A stretch of 64,000 bases of DNA. Origin: Amycolatopsis aidingensis (GTDB lineage: Bacteria; Actinomycetota; Actinomycetes; Mycobacteriales; Pseudonocardiaceae). Numbering within the stretch: position 1 is the first letter of the stretch; every line of letters starts with the position of its first letter. This document shows, piece by piece, positions 1 to 8,245 of this stretch. A program made the position numbers and the translations under genes. The DNA lies in contig NZ_CP076538.1 of the NCBI RefSeq assembly GCF_018885265.1, forward strand, positions 186,001 through 250,000. The letters run 5' to 3'. The notes beneath the pieces are model-generated. The model was not told where the DNA came from. It was given only the letters and a program-made list of their open reading frames with translations, and did not search any database.

Positions 1-80
1 TCACCCACCGCCCCGAGGAGGCCGCGGAAGCCGACCTGGTCATCCAGGTCGACCGAGGGCGGGCCGGGCAGGCTCACTAA
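1..80 (+). CDS. C-terminal end of a probable ABC-transporter ATPase (5' truncated by window)
   Basis: Only the last 25 codons are present, read in the frame starting at base 3 and ending at TAA (78-80). The fragment begins Thr-His-Arg-Pro-Glu. A Thr-His pair before a short hydrophobic strand and an acidic stretch matches the H-loop (switch histidine) and final strand of ABC ATPases, as in CydC/CydD-type exporters. This is a pattern match on very few residues and the family could be wrong. The following sensor kinase starts within 15 bp, so the two may be co-transcribed. Confidence 0.4.
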   Translation, partial: THRPEEAAEADLVIQVDRGRAGQAH

Positions 81-94
81 GCTTGTTGACGCTG

Positions 95-1240
95 ATGGAA
101 CCGAGTCTTGCCGCGCGGGCGCTGTCCGCGGCCACCGAGATCACCACCACGGCGCTGTCCGGCGAGGACCCCGGCGCCGTGCTCGGCTCGGTCGTGCGGC
201 ACGCGGTCGAGCTGGCAGGCGCCGACCTGGGGCTGGTCATGGTGCGGGCCGAGGGCGGCGGGGTCGTGGTGGAATCGGCGCACGGCCCGGACACCGAGGG
301 CCTGCTCGGCCTGGAGCTGCCGATCGACTCGGCAGCGGGCCAGGTCGCGGCCGGCGGCGAGCCGGTGGTCGCCGAGGACTTCACCAACGACCCCCGCACC
401 TCCCCCTATGTCCCCGAACGGCTGCGGCACTTCGGCCCGTTCGCGGCCGCCCCGTTCGGCTCCGGCGGCAGGCTGCTCGGCGCGCTCACCGTCTACCGGC
501 AACGCGGCGCCGAGCCGTTCTCCGCCACCACCGTCGACGTGCTCACCGCCTTCGCCGCGCAGGCAGGGGTCGTGCTGGCACTGGCCGAGGGCGCCAGCGC
601 CCGCCACCGGGTCACCCTGTACCAGGAACGCGAGCGCATCGCCCGCGAACTGCACGACGTCATCGTGCAACGGCTGTACGCAGCCGGGATGCAGCTCGAC
701 CGGGTGCGCAAGCGGATGACCACCCGATTCGCCCGCGGCGACGGGGCCAGGCTGGGCGAGGCCATCGACCAGTTGGACCAGACCATCGACGAGATCAGGG
801 GCACCGTTCGCGCGCTGCGCGCACCGACCCCGGAACACGCCGAACCGCCCAGGACCGCGGCCACCGACCTGGCCGAGTCCGCCCGCGGCGAGGTACGCAC
901 CGCCGGGGAGCTGCTCGGTTTCCCGCCGACCCTGGAACTGTCCGGCGAACTGGCCGATATTCCCGCCGAACGCGCCGACCACATCCGCGCCGCCCTGCGC
1001 GAGGCACTGTCCAATGTGGTCCGGCATTCCGGGGCCAGCCAGACCAGGGTGACCCTGGAACGGGACGCGGCCGGCCTGCGGCTGCGCGTGCGGGACAACG
1101 GCTGCGGGGTACCGCGGGACGTCGCCCAGCGCGGCTTGCGCCACCTCGCCGAGCGCGCCGAGGCCGCGGGCGGCAAGTTCTACCTCAACTCCTCGCCCAG
1201 CCTCGGCACCCTTGTCGCCTTCGACCTGCCCCTGGACTAA
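95..1240 (+). CDS. GAF-domain sensor histidine kinase (DevS/NarX-like)
   Basis: This is a 381-residue soluble histidine kinase. A GAF sensor domain occupies roughly residues 15-165. It is followed by a HisKA_3 dimerisation helix with the motif ERERIARELHD, whose phospho-acceptor His is about residue 187. The C-terminal HATPase_c domain shows an N-box (EALSNVVRH, about 305) and a G-box (DNGCGVP, about 337). No membrane segment is visible, so it probably senses a cytoplasmic signal or small ligand through GAF. Kinases of this type pair with NarL/DevR response regulators, and one is encoded on the other strand at 5163-5807, so they are likely partners (inference). The start is uncertain: TTG at 83 or 86 and ATG at 95 are in frame, none with a strong Shine-Dalgarno; ATG was chosen. 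Confidence 0.85.
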   Translation: MEPSLAARALSAATEITTTALSGEDPGAVLGSVVRHAVELAGADLGLVMVRAEGGGVVVESAHGPDTEGLLGLELPIDSAAGQVAAGGEPVVAEDFTNDPRTSPYVPERLRHFGPFAAAPFGSGGRLLGALTVYRQRGAEPFSATTVDVLTAFAAQAGVVLALAEGASARHRVTLYQERERIARELHDVIVQRLYAAGMQLDRVRKRMTTRFARGDGARLGEAIDQLDQTIDEIRGTVRALRAPTPEHAEPPRTAATDLAESARGEVRTAGELLGFPPTLELSGELADIPAERADHIRAALREALSNVVRHSGASQTRVTLERDAAGLRLRVRDNGCGVPRDVAQRGLRHLAERAEAAGGKFYLNSSPSLGTLVAFDLPLD

Positions 1241-1320
1241 CCGCCTGCACGGTGGGTGACGTACTGACCGCCCACTGCTAGAATTGTGGCGAGCGACACA
1301 CTTCGCGGAGGGGGTCGGGG

Positions 1321-3510
1321 ATGGCGCTGGGTGCGGTGGCAACGGAGACAGTGGTCAGCGAGACTGTCAAGTTGTGCGTGGCGTATCTCGCCGGGGCTGC
1401 GGTGCGTGGTGGCAAGGACCTTGTCGGTCGGCTGCGCGGCAGGCTTGGGGCACTGCCAGACCCGGAACGCTTGCACGCGGCGTTGACCGAACGTGCTGCC
1501 GACGATCCAGAGTGGTTCGCCGATCTCGCCAGGCACGTTACCGCCCTCGTCGAGCAACAAGCCGGGACGGCACCCAACCCACCGGTTCCGTTCCGGGACT
1601 GCAATTGGTACCGCGCACAGGTTCCGTTGGCTGGCGTGTACGTGATCGGTGGGCGGCCAGGCTCCGGCCGCACCGCACTCGTCCGGCAGATTGCCTTGGA
1701 GCAGTCGCACCGGTTTTCCTCGGGCCGCGTGGAGGTGGACCTCGATCGATACCGCGACGGCAACCAGCTGCGGGTCGCTGATGTGCGGGCGCACATCCTG
1801 TGGTGGCTCGGTGCCGAGCCGGAGGAGACCGATCCCGGCCGGGTCGAGGCCAGATATCGCGCGGTCACCGCCACCCGCTCCTTCGTGCTAATCCTGGACA
1901 ACGTGCGAGGGGCACGCGAGATCGGCTACTTCGAGACCTCGCCCGCCAACCTCACCCTGGCCACCACCGACGAACTCGGCACCGACCTGCGCTCGGAGTA
2001 CCGTTCGTATGTCACCTTGCGCGGCCTCGATGACGAGGGCGCCTGGGCGCTCCTCGCCGACACTTGTGGGGCGGATGTGCTGGAGCGCGAACCCGCCGCG
2101 ACAGCCGAACTGCTCCGGCTGTGCGGAACGATACCGTCGGTGCTTGGTGCGGTCGGCGCCAGCCTGGTTCGGCGGGCCACCGAACCGCGGCCGGTGGCTG
2201 GACTGCTCGCCGAGTACCGGACCGAGGGCGTGACGGGAACAGAGGAGGTGCTCGGCAAGTTCCTGCGGGAGACCTTCGCCCGCCTCGACCCGGACACCGT
2301 GCGGGCCACCGCCCTGCTCACCGTGCACCCCGGAGCCGATCTCACCCCGGAGAGCGCGAGTGTCCTGCTTGGCCGCCCGGCCCGGCGGGTGGTCGACCGG
2401 CTGATCGACCTCGCGCTGCTGCTTCCCCTCGGCGGCGGGCGCTACCGGCTGGACCCGCTCGCCAGGCAGTACACCGCGGAGCTGGCCGCCGAGGACGAGA
2501 CCGAGGCCGCCGCGGCCTTCGACCGGTTCCTGCTGTCCTACCGCGACACCGCAGTCGCCGGTGACCTGCGCCATTCCCCGGACCGGATGCGCCGCTACAC
2601 CGTCCCGGAAGGACTGAGCTGGTCGCGTGCGGATGACCCGGTCGACTGGCTGGAAGCCGAGCGCGAGGTCATCGCCGACCTGGTCGCCGTTGCCCACCGG
2701 CGGGGACGGCACGAGGAGGTGTGCCAGCTCGCCGGTGCCTTCGAGGTGATGGTGAACAGCCGGGGCCACTGGCGCCTGTTCGCCGCCATCTGCGAGTGGT
2801 ACGTGCGCAGCGCGGAGGCCCTGCACGATCGGGAAGACAGGCCGGCCCTGCTGGCCCGGGCGTACGCCATGCGAGCGCGGGCGCACACCCTGGCGCGGTA
2901 CTTCCCCTCCGTCGAGCTCGATCTCGACCGTGCGTGGCGGCTGGCGGCCGCGCTGCCCGCGGACTACCACGGCAGGCAGCAGTGGTCCTCGATCCACGAG
3001 TTCCGCGGCAGGCTGGGCGAGGAACAGGCCGACTCGGGCCGTTCGCCCTCCTTCGATCCGGCCGAGGAGTTCCACCGCGCGGTCGAGATCGACCGGGAGA
3101 TCGGGGACGGGCGCGCGCTCGGCATCCACCTGCGGATGCTGGCCAGGGCGCTGGTCAAGGCCGGGCGGGCCGCCGAGGCCTGGTCCGCACTCGAGGAGGT
3201 CGAGCAGACCGGCACCGATGCCCGCAACCGCGCACTGGCGCAGCTCACCCTGGTGCGGGCCGCCCTCGCCACCGGCCATGTCCCGGCCGCCCGCGCTGCG
3301 CTGGCCAGGGCCGAAGCCGGGCTGGCCGCGGCGGCGACCCGGCAGTACTACTGGGAGCTGGAACAGCTCGCGGCCTGGGTGGCCGCCGCCGAGGGGCGGA
3401 TCGCCGACGCGACCGCGCGGCTGGGCGTGCTGGTCACCGCTGCGATCCAGGTCGGCCACCCGAGGACCAACGAGTACCTCGACGAGCTGCGCCGTCTCAG
3501 TCCGGCGTGA
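1321..3510 (+). CDS. STAND-family NB-ARC-like ATPase with TPR-like C-terminus
   Basis: This 729-residue protein has the layout of a signal-transduction ATPase. A helical N-terminal region (about 1-90) could be an effector or adaptor module. A nucleotide-binding core spans about 105-330, followed by a winged-helix-like region and a long alpha-solenoid rich in Ala/Leu/Glu helices (about 430-725) that resembles TPR repeats. The P-loop reads GRPGSGRT, with Arg where the catalytic Lys normally sits, and a Walker B-like FVLILDN follows near residue 190. ATP hydrolysis may therefore be weakened; this needs testing. A GGAGG-type ribosome site precedes the ATG at 1321. Its 3' end overlaps the convergent GT-B-like gene by 14 bp. 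The specific pathway is unknown. Confidence 0.75.
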   Translation: MALGAVATETVVSETVKLCVAYLAGAAVRGGKDLVGRLRGRLGALPDPERLHAALTERAADDPEWFADLARHVTALVEQQAGTAPNPPVPFRDCNWYRAQVPLAGVYVIGGRPGSGRTALVRQIALEQSHRFSSGRVEVDLDRYRDGNQLRVADVRAHILWWLGAEPEETDPGRVEARYRAVTATRSFVLILDNVRGAREIGYFETSPANLTLATTDELGTDLRSEYRSYVTLRGLDDEGAWALLADTCGADVLEREPAATAELLRLCGTIPSVLGAVGASLVRRATEPRPVAGLLAEYRTEGVTGTEEVLGKFLRETFARLDPDTVRATALLTVHPGADLTPESASVLLGRPARRVVDRLIDLALLLPLGGGRYRLDPLARQYTAELAAEDETEAAAAFDRFLLSYRDTAVAGDLRHSPDRMRRYTVPEGLSWSRADDPVDWLEAEREVIADLVAVAHRRGRHEEVCQLAGAFEVMVNSRGHWRLFAAICEWYVRSAEALHDREDRPALLARAYAMRARAHTLARYFPSVELDLDRAWRLAAALPADYHGRQQWSSIHEFRGRLGEEQADSGRSPSFDPAEEFHRAVEIDREIGDGRALGIHLRMLARALVKAGRAAEAWSALEEVEQTGTDARNRALAQLTLVRAALATGHVPAARAALARAEAGLAAAATRQYYWELEQLAAWVAAAEGRIADATARLGVLVTAAIQVGHPRTNEYLDELRRLSPA

Positions 3511-5173
3511 TCCGCACAGCCAGGTCCCGCTCACCCAGCCGGAGAGTGTCCATAGTGGGCAGATTGCGGTTGGCCTGGAGGCGAACGTAGGCGAGGGAGG
3601 CAAGCAAACGCGGATCGGCGTCCCCGTCGCGGAACTCCAGCGTCATCCGCCGTCCGTGCCTGGTGTGCAGCACGCAGCCGCTCGTTCCGAGCGGGGCTGA
3701 CACCATCCGGGCGTCCGGCCACTGCCGCAGCGTGTGCCGTGCCCAACCGTCGAAGCCCGGACCAGATGCGCCGCCGTGCACGATCGCCGCGTTCTGCAGC
3801 TGACGCAGTGTCGCCCGTCCTACATCCGCGGTGAAGTGCTGGTTTTCCGATGAGGCCGATACCTGGCCCAGCATGGCGGGAAACCGGGCGAGCGTGACTG
3901 CCCCGTCGTCGGTGACCCGGCCGCCCACGATATGTGCGGCGATGGTCGCGACATCCGTCACCGGGGTGTCCACCGGAGGGAAGAAAGGGATACCCGGTGG
4001 CTGCTCGAGGTCGAGCCGCCGATACCCCAGCCGGGCCAGCACCTCGGCGCACCCATCGGAGTTCTGTACCGCCCGCTCGACGATCTCGCCGTGCTCGCCT
4101 AGGCGATGGGTGTGCATTGCCCCGGCGAGTTGTGCCCGCAGGTCGCGGTCCGGATCCAGCCGCGCAGCCTTGTGTGCCAGATCGGCCAGCGGGGAACCGG
4201 GCACCGTGGTATCAGCTGGACCGTCGGCAATCGCCAACAACAGCGGTTTGTCCATTGCCGCGGCGTAGAGCGAGGCCGAGCCCTCGTCGGAGAGCACGCA
4301 GTCGGCGGCGAGCACGGTCGCCTGCCAGCCGCGTTCCGGCGGGACCAGGGCAAGGCCCGCCTCCAGCGCGGGGCGCAGCCAGGTGCGTACCTGCCGCCTG
4401 CCGTGCGCCGCCCACACGCCGGGATGCAGGATGGCCGCCACCTGGTACTCGTCGGCGGGGAGTTCGCCGAGTAGCCGTTCGGGCAGCCGGGGCCAGGTGC
4501 CGAACAGCGAGTTCGGTCCCCAGGTCGAGCACAGCACGACCAGCAGCCGTTCCCCGGTGCCGAGTGCCTCGCGGTAGTGCGGGGTGCGGTGCGCGGAAAC
4601 CCGCATCCGGTCGTGGCAGGGGTCGCCGATGACCACCGCTCGTTCCGCCGCCGGCGGGCAGGCGGCCCGCAGCAGCGCACGCTGCTGCGGGTGCGAGAGC
4701 GCGATCATCTCAGGAATCACGCGGCCGCCGCGGACCAGGCGGTCCGGGTCCATTCCAGAGGTTACCCACCCGCCGGGGTAGTACTTCTGGTACCCGATCC
4801 CGTGCGGCACCAGCAGGATCGGCGCGTCCAGCTCGTGCAGGGCGTCGTTCTCGCTGGCCGCGATCGCCAGGTCGAACCGGGTCCGGCTGGCCTGCTCCCA
4901 GGGGATCACCGGGGCGCCAAGTTCGCCGAGGAACTCCGCCACCCCGGCGGCGAAGATCGCCGCAGACCGCGGGTCGTGTGTGTAGACGACCTGGATCCGC
5001 AGGTCCGACTCGAATAGCGAGACGATATCCAGCAATCTGGTCAACGTGGTGACCGTACGCACCACCACCAGGACCGTGCGCTGGAAGTCGATGGTGCGCC
5101 ACTGCCGATAGCGGTCGTCCAGTGGAACCTTCCGCCAGTCAGAGCGGAGCGTACCGATTTCGCTACTCGCCAC
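3497..5173 (-). CDS. GT-B-like (CDP-glycerol glycerophosphotransferase-like) protein of unknown function
   Basis: This 558-residue protein has no signal peptide or membrane helix. The middle part contains patterns typical of GT-B-fold transferases related to teichoic-acid polymerases: LVPHGIGYQKYYPGG near residue 125, then ILHPGVW, and a DCVLSDEGSASLYAA segment where CDP-glycerol-type transferases carry a D-x-S/E-x-S-S motif. The first 100 and last 150 residues are not recognised. The GTG start at 5173 lies 11 bp inside the end of the response-regulator gene, so the two are probably translationally coupled. At its 3' end it overlaps the convergent STAND gene by 14 bp. Substrate and role are unknown; a polyol-phosphate or sugar transferase is only inferred from the fold. 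Confidence 0.6.
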   Translation of the reverse strand: MASSEIGTLRSDWRKVPLDDRYRQWRTIDFQRTVLVVVRTVTTLTRLLDIVSLFESDLRIQVVYTHDPRSAAIFAAGVAEFLGELGAPVIPWEQASRTRFDLAIAASENDALHELDAPILLVPHGIGYQKYYPGGWVTSGMDPDRLVRGGRVIPEMIALSHPQQRALLRAACPPAAERAVVIGDPCHDRMRVSAHRTPHYREALGTGERLLVVLCSTWGPNSLFGTWPRLPERLLGELPADEYQVAAILHPGVWAAHGRRQVRTWLRPALEAGLALVPPERGWQATVLAADCVLSDEGSASLYAAAMDKPLLLAIADGPADTTVPGSPLADLAHKAARLDPDRDLRAQLAGAMHTHRLGEHGEIVERAVQNSDGCAEVLARLGYRRLDLEQPPGIPFFPPVDTPVTDVATIAAHIVGGRVTDDGAVTLARFPAMLGQVSASSENQHFTADVGRATLRQLQNAAIVHGGASGPGFDGWARHTLRQWPDARMVSAPLGTSGCVLHTRHGRRMTLEFRDGDADPRLLASLAYVRLQANRNLPTMDTLRLGERDLAVRITPD

Positions 5174-5807
5174 GTGGTGTCTCCCGGCGGGCGACCCACG
5201 CCGCGGCCTGGGTCCTGCGCTGCATGCCCAGCTTGGCTAGCAGCGAGGTGACGTAGTTCTTCACGGTCTTCTCGGCGAGGAACAGGCGCTGCGCGATCTC
5301 CCGGTTGGACATGCCCTTGCCGATCAGGTCGAGCACGCTGCGTTCCCGCTCGCTCAACGCGGCCAGCTCGTCGGTCGCCGGGCTGCGCAGCTTGTCCAGC
5401 AACTGGGCGGTGGTCCGGGGGTCCAGCAGCGAACGCCCCGCCGCGACCTCGCGTACGGCGTGCACCACATCCTGCCCGCGCACCTGTTTGAGCAGGTAGC
5501 CCGACGCTCCCGCCATGATCGCCCCGACCAGGGCCTCCTCGTCGTCGAACGCGGTCAGCACCAGGCAGTACGGCGGGTTCGGGGCGCAGCGCAGCTCCCG
5601 GCACAGCGTGACCCCATCGGTCTCGCCCTCGCCAAGCCGCACGTCCACCACCGCCACATCGGGCTCGGTGTGCATGGCCACGGCGAGGGCCTCGCCCGCG
5701 CTGCCCGCCTCGGCGACGACCTCGATATCCGGCTCGTCGCCGAGCAGGTCCCGCAACCCGCGGCGGACGACCTCGTGGTCGTCGACGAGCAACACCTGGA
5801 TGGCCAT
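5163..5807 (-). CDS. NarL/DevR-family response regulator
   Basis: This is a 214-residue two-domain regulator. The receiver domain has acidic residues D9-D10, the phospho-acceptor D55 (VAVVDVRLG), a switch Thr in LTAF and the conserved Lys in YLLKQV. The C-terminal LuxR-type helix-turn-helix (about 148-208) contains LSERERSVL and SNREIAQRLFLAEKTVKNYV, which are typical recognition-helix features. It is the likely partner of the GAF kinase at 95-1240, although the STAND and GT-B-like genes lie between them. It overlaps the start of the downstream GT-B-like gene by 11 bp, which suggests both are made from one transcript. Confidence 0.9.
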   Translation of the reverse strand: MAIQVLLVDDHEVVRRGLRDLLGDEPDIEVVAEAGSAGEALAVAMHTEPDVAVVDVRLGEGETDGVTLCRELRCAPNPPYCLVLTAFDDEEALVGAIMAGASGYLLKQVRGQDVVHAVREVAAGRSLLDPRTTAQLLDKLRSPATDELAALSERERSVLDLIGKGMSNREIAQRLFLAEKTVKNYVTSLLAKLGMQRRTQAAAWVARRETPRGE

Positions 5808-6019
5808 ACCCCGAGGTTACGTCAGGCCCTGGGAGGCCGAATGTTCGCCGGTGATCAATTCGCGAAACACGGTGACCCGAATTGCGGATATCTGGTTGAA
5901 GATTTCCTCTCGCGCGAACGGGTAAAAGGCGTAACGCAGTGCGGCACACGCCGATAAGAGGGCATACCGCGGTAGTTCTACTTTGCACATCGATTAGCTC
6001 CGCCCAGGAAGGCTTACTT

Positions 6020-6622
6020 GTGTCCTTGATACGTCGTACGGTCGTGACCGTTTCCGCACTGCTGATCTCCGGGATGGTCGGCGTTGGGAGCGCTTCTGCC
6101 GCGCAGGACCTGAATTGCAGTGATTTCGATACCCAGCCGGAGGCGCAGGAGGTTCTGGACTCCACGCCCGGTGACCCGCATGGGCTGGACCGGGACGGGG
6201 ATGGCATTGCCTGTGAGTCGCTTCCCGGCGGACCGGGCGGCGAGCCTGTCGACCCGACCCCCACGAAACCGGAGCGGACCACGAGCAGCGCTCCGAAGGA
6301 GACCACCACGGTCCGGCAGACCCCCGAGGGCAAGAATTGCCCGGACTTCCCGAACCAGGCGGCGGCGCAGGCGGTGCTGAATGCCGACCCGAGCGACCCG
6401 CACCGGCTGGACGGGGACAATGATGGTTATGCCTGTGAATCGCACTTCGGCGAGCCGGAACGGCGCCAGGTGAAGGTGCACCCGGTCGGCGGGGTGGATA
6501 CCGGGGGCGGCGCGGGCAAGGACGACACCGCGCTGATCGCCCTCGGCGGGCTCGTGCTGATCGGTTCCGGAGCGGGTGTCGCGCTGGTGGTGCGGCGGCG
6601 CGCTCACGCCGGTAACCGATGA
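6020..6622 (+). CDS. Secreted, membrane-anchored protein with two Excalibur calcium-binding domains
   Basis: The 200-residue protein starts with a signal peptide (cleavage likely after SASA, about 28). Two Excalibur domains follow, each ending in a Ca-binding-like loop plus Cys-Glu: DRDGDGIACE (about 70) and DGDNDGYACE (about 138), each with a partner Cys upstream (NCSDF, NCPDF). A Pro/Thr/Ser-rich linker separates them. The C-terminus has a Gly-rich hinge, one hydrophobic helix and an RRR tail, the architecture of a sortase substrate, but there is no LPxTG or LAxTG. The GTG start at 6020 was chosen because AGGAAGG lies 7 nt upstream and the signal peptide begins there; the frame is open back to 5939. 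Its stop overlaps the ATG of the sortase gene, so the sortase is its likely enzyme. Confidence 0.85.
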   Translation: MSLIRRTVVTVSALLISGMVGVGSASAAQDLNCSDFDTQPEAQEVLDSTPGDPHGLDRDGDGIACESLPGGPGGEPVDPTPTKPERTTSSAPKETTTVRQTPEGKNCPDFPNQAAAQAVLNADPSDPHRLDGDNDGYACESHFGEPERRQVKVHPVGGVDTGGGAGKDDTALIALGGLVLIGSGAGVALVVRRRAHAGNR

Positions 6623-7308
6623 CGGGAGCCCGCGGCCTGCGGCGGTTCCGGTGGCAGCTCATCGCTGTCGCCGGAGCCGCCGTGCTCGCGCTCGCGCTGA
6701 TCCTGGTCCTCGCACTGACCGGCCCGGCGGCGCCAACCGCCCAGCCTGCAGGCGGCGGGGCGCCCGCGCCGACGAGCACCACCCAGCAGGAGCCGGAAAG
6801 CACCTCGGCCAGTGCCAAGGAGCTTGCCGCGCGGCCCCTGCCTCCGGCCCGGCCGGACCGGCTGGAGATCCCCTCGATCGACGTGCGTACCGGACCGATC
6901 ATCGACCTCGGCCTGGAACCGGACGGCACCCTTGAAGTACCCGAGGACGCGGTGACCACGGGCTGGTTCACGCAGAGCCCCACACCCGGCGAGGTCGGCC
7001 CGGCGATCATCGCGGCGCATGTCGACTACCGGAACGTGCCCGGCATGTTCCACCGCCTGCACGAACTGCGCCCCGGAGCCGAGGTGACCGTGCACCGGGA
7101 GGACGGGACGAGCGTGGTGTTCACGGTGACCGCGGTGGAGCGCTACCCGAAGGCGGAGTTCCCGACCGAGCGGGTGTACGGCAATACCGAAGAACCGGAA
7201 CTGCGGCTGATCACCTGCGGTGGTGCGTTCGACCGGTCCGAAGGTGAGTACCTGGACAACGTCGTCGCCTACGCGCGAATGACGGGCGCTCACCGCGTCC
7301 CGAAATAG
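6619..7308 (+). CDS. Class F-like sortase (membrane-anchored transpeptidase)
   Basis: The 229-residue protein has a single N-terminal membrane helix (about 13-34), an extracytoplasmic Ala/Pro/Thr linker and a sortase beta-barrel. The catalytic residues are visible: His134 in AAHVDY, Cys200 in LITCGG and Arg206 in FDRSEGEY. Short actinobacterial sortases with this TCGG...R arrangement are usually classed as F (or D/E-like). It overlaps the preceding Excalibur gene by 4 bp (ATGA), a strong sign that it anchors or processes that protein. It probably acts at the outer face of the membrane. The exact class is inferred by eye. Confidence 0.85.
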   Translation: MTGARGLRRFRWQLIAVAGAAVLALALILVLALTGPAAPTAQPAGGGAPAPTSTTQQEPESTSASAKELAARPLPPARPDRLEIPSIDVRTGPIIDLGLEPDGTLEVPEDAVTTGWFTQSPTPGEVGPAIIAAHVDYRNVPGMFHRLHELRPGAEVTVHREDGTSVVFTVTAVERYPKAEFPTERVYGNTEEPELRLITCGGAFDRSEGEYLDNVVAYARMTGAHRVPK

Positions 7309-7391
7309 CGGCGGCCGCCCGGCCGTTGTCTCCCGTATGAGTAGCGAGAGTCCGTCCCTGAACCGGGCTCCGCTGCTCAGCGGAGTGGAGG

Positions 7392-7497
7392 ACGCGCGCG
7401 GCGAAAGCCCACGATCGGCGAGGCCGGGCGCACGATCTGTGAAGGTGACCATCGTGACGGAGTCCGAGCCCGGCCGAGCTGATCGTGCCGCGCGTTT
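7392..7497 (+). repeat. 106-bp structured repeat, copy A (MITE-like or cis-acting RNA candidate)
   Basis: This segment is about 86% identical (hand count: 14 mismatches and one indel) to the reverse complement of 34276-34381. The outer ends form a terminal inverted repeat (ACGCGCG at 7392-7398 against CGCGCGT near 7495). Inside it CACGATC (7410-7416) pairs with GATCGTG (7481-7487), followed by a GGCCGGG/CCCGGCC stem. Several differences from copy B are matched on both arms, so the fold is conserved rather than the protein frame. It lies directly upstream of the DUF427 gene and in the same direction. The frame is open through it, but I regard this as non-coding. Confidence 0.65.
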
Positions 7498-8245
7498 GGG
7501 AACAGGCACCGAGAGCCGTGGCCGGGTGCGAATCGAGACCGGTGGAAAGCGAGTCCGGGCCTATTTCGGGGGAGTGGTGGTCGCCGACACCACCGCTCCC
7601 TTGCTGGTCTGGGAGGTGCCGTACTACCCGACCTACTATCTTCCGCGCGCCGACGTGCGGACCGATCTGATCACCCCGAGCGGCCGGACCTCGCGGTCGC
7701 CGAGCCGTGGCGAAGGGCAACTGTCCACCCTGCGGGCCGGCGACCGCGAGGCCGTGGACGCGGTGACCGAGTACCCCGACTCCCCACTGGAACAGTTGCG
7801 GGACCACCTCCGGCTGGAGTGGTCCGCGCTGGACGCCTGGTTCGAGGAGGACGAGGAGGTCTACACCCACCCGCGCAGCCCGTACGTGCGGCTGGACATC
7901 CTGCCCAGCTCCCGGCGGGTGTGGGTGGAACTCGACGGGGTCACGGTTGCGGACACCCGCAGCCCGCATCTGCTGTTCGAGACCGGCCTGCCGACCAGGT
8001 ACTACCTTCCGAAGACCGATGTGCGCCTCGACCTGCTGGAACCCAGCGACACCGTGACGCACTGCCCGTACAAGGGGACGACCGAGTACTGGTCGGTGGG
8101 TGAGCACACCGATATCGCGTGGTCATACCGGACACCGCTGCCGGAGAGCGAGCGGATCGCCGGCCTGGTGGCGTTCGCGGACGAGCGGGTGGACGTGTAT
8201 GTGGACGAGGTGTTGCAGGAGCGGCCCCGGACCAAGTTCGCCTGA
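7496..8245 (+). CDS. Tandem DUF427 (nucleotidyltransferase-like fold) protein
   Basis: The 249-residue protein contains two DUF427 domains. The first shows RVRAYFGGVVVADTT and WEVPYYPTYYLPRADV (about 5-65); the second shows RRVWVELDGVTVADT and ETGLPTRYYLPKTDV (about 140-185). DUF427 proteins are small cytoplasmic all-beta proteins of unproven function. The start is difficult: ATG at 7337 would put 53 residues translated from the repeat element in front of the family's normal N-terminus, whereas TTG at 7496, on the repeat's right edge, gives a terminus (MGTGTESRGRVRI) that fits the family. No start has a clear ribosome site. Confidence 0.8.
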   Translation: MGTGTESRGRVRIETGGKRVRAYFGGVVVADTTAPLLVWEVPYYPTYYLPRADVRTDLITPSGRTSRSPSRGEGQLSTLRAGDREAVDAVTEYPDSPLEQLRDHLRLEWSALDAWFEEDEEVYTHPRSPYVRLDILPSSRRVWVELDGVTVADTRSPHLLFETGLPTRYYLPKTDVRLDLLEPSDTVTHCPYKGTTEYWSVGEHTDIAWSYRTPLPESERIAGLVAFADERVDVYVDEVLQERPRTKFA

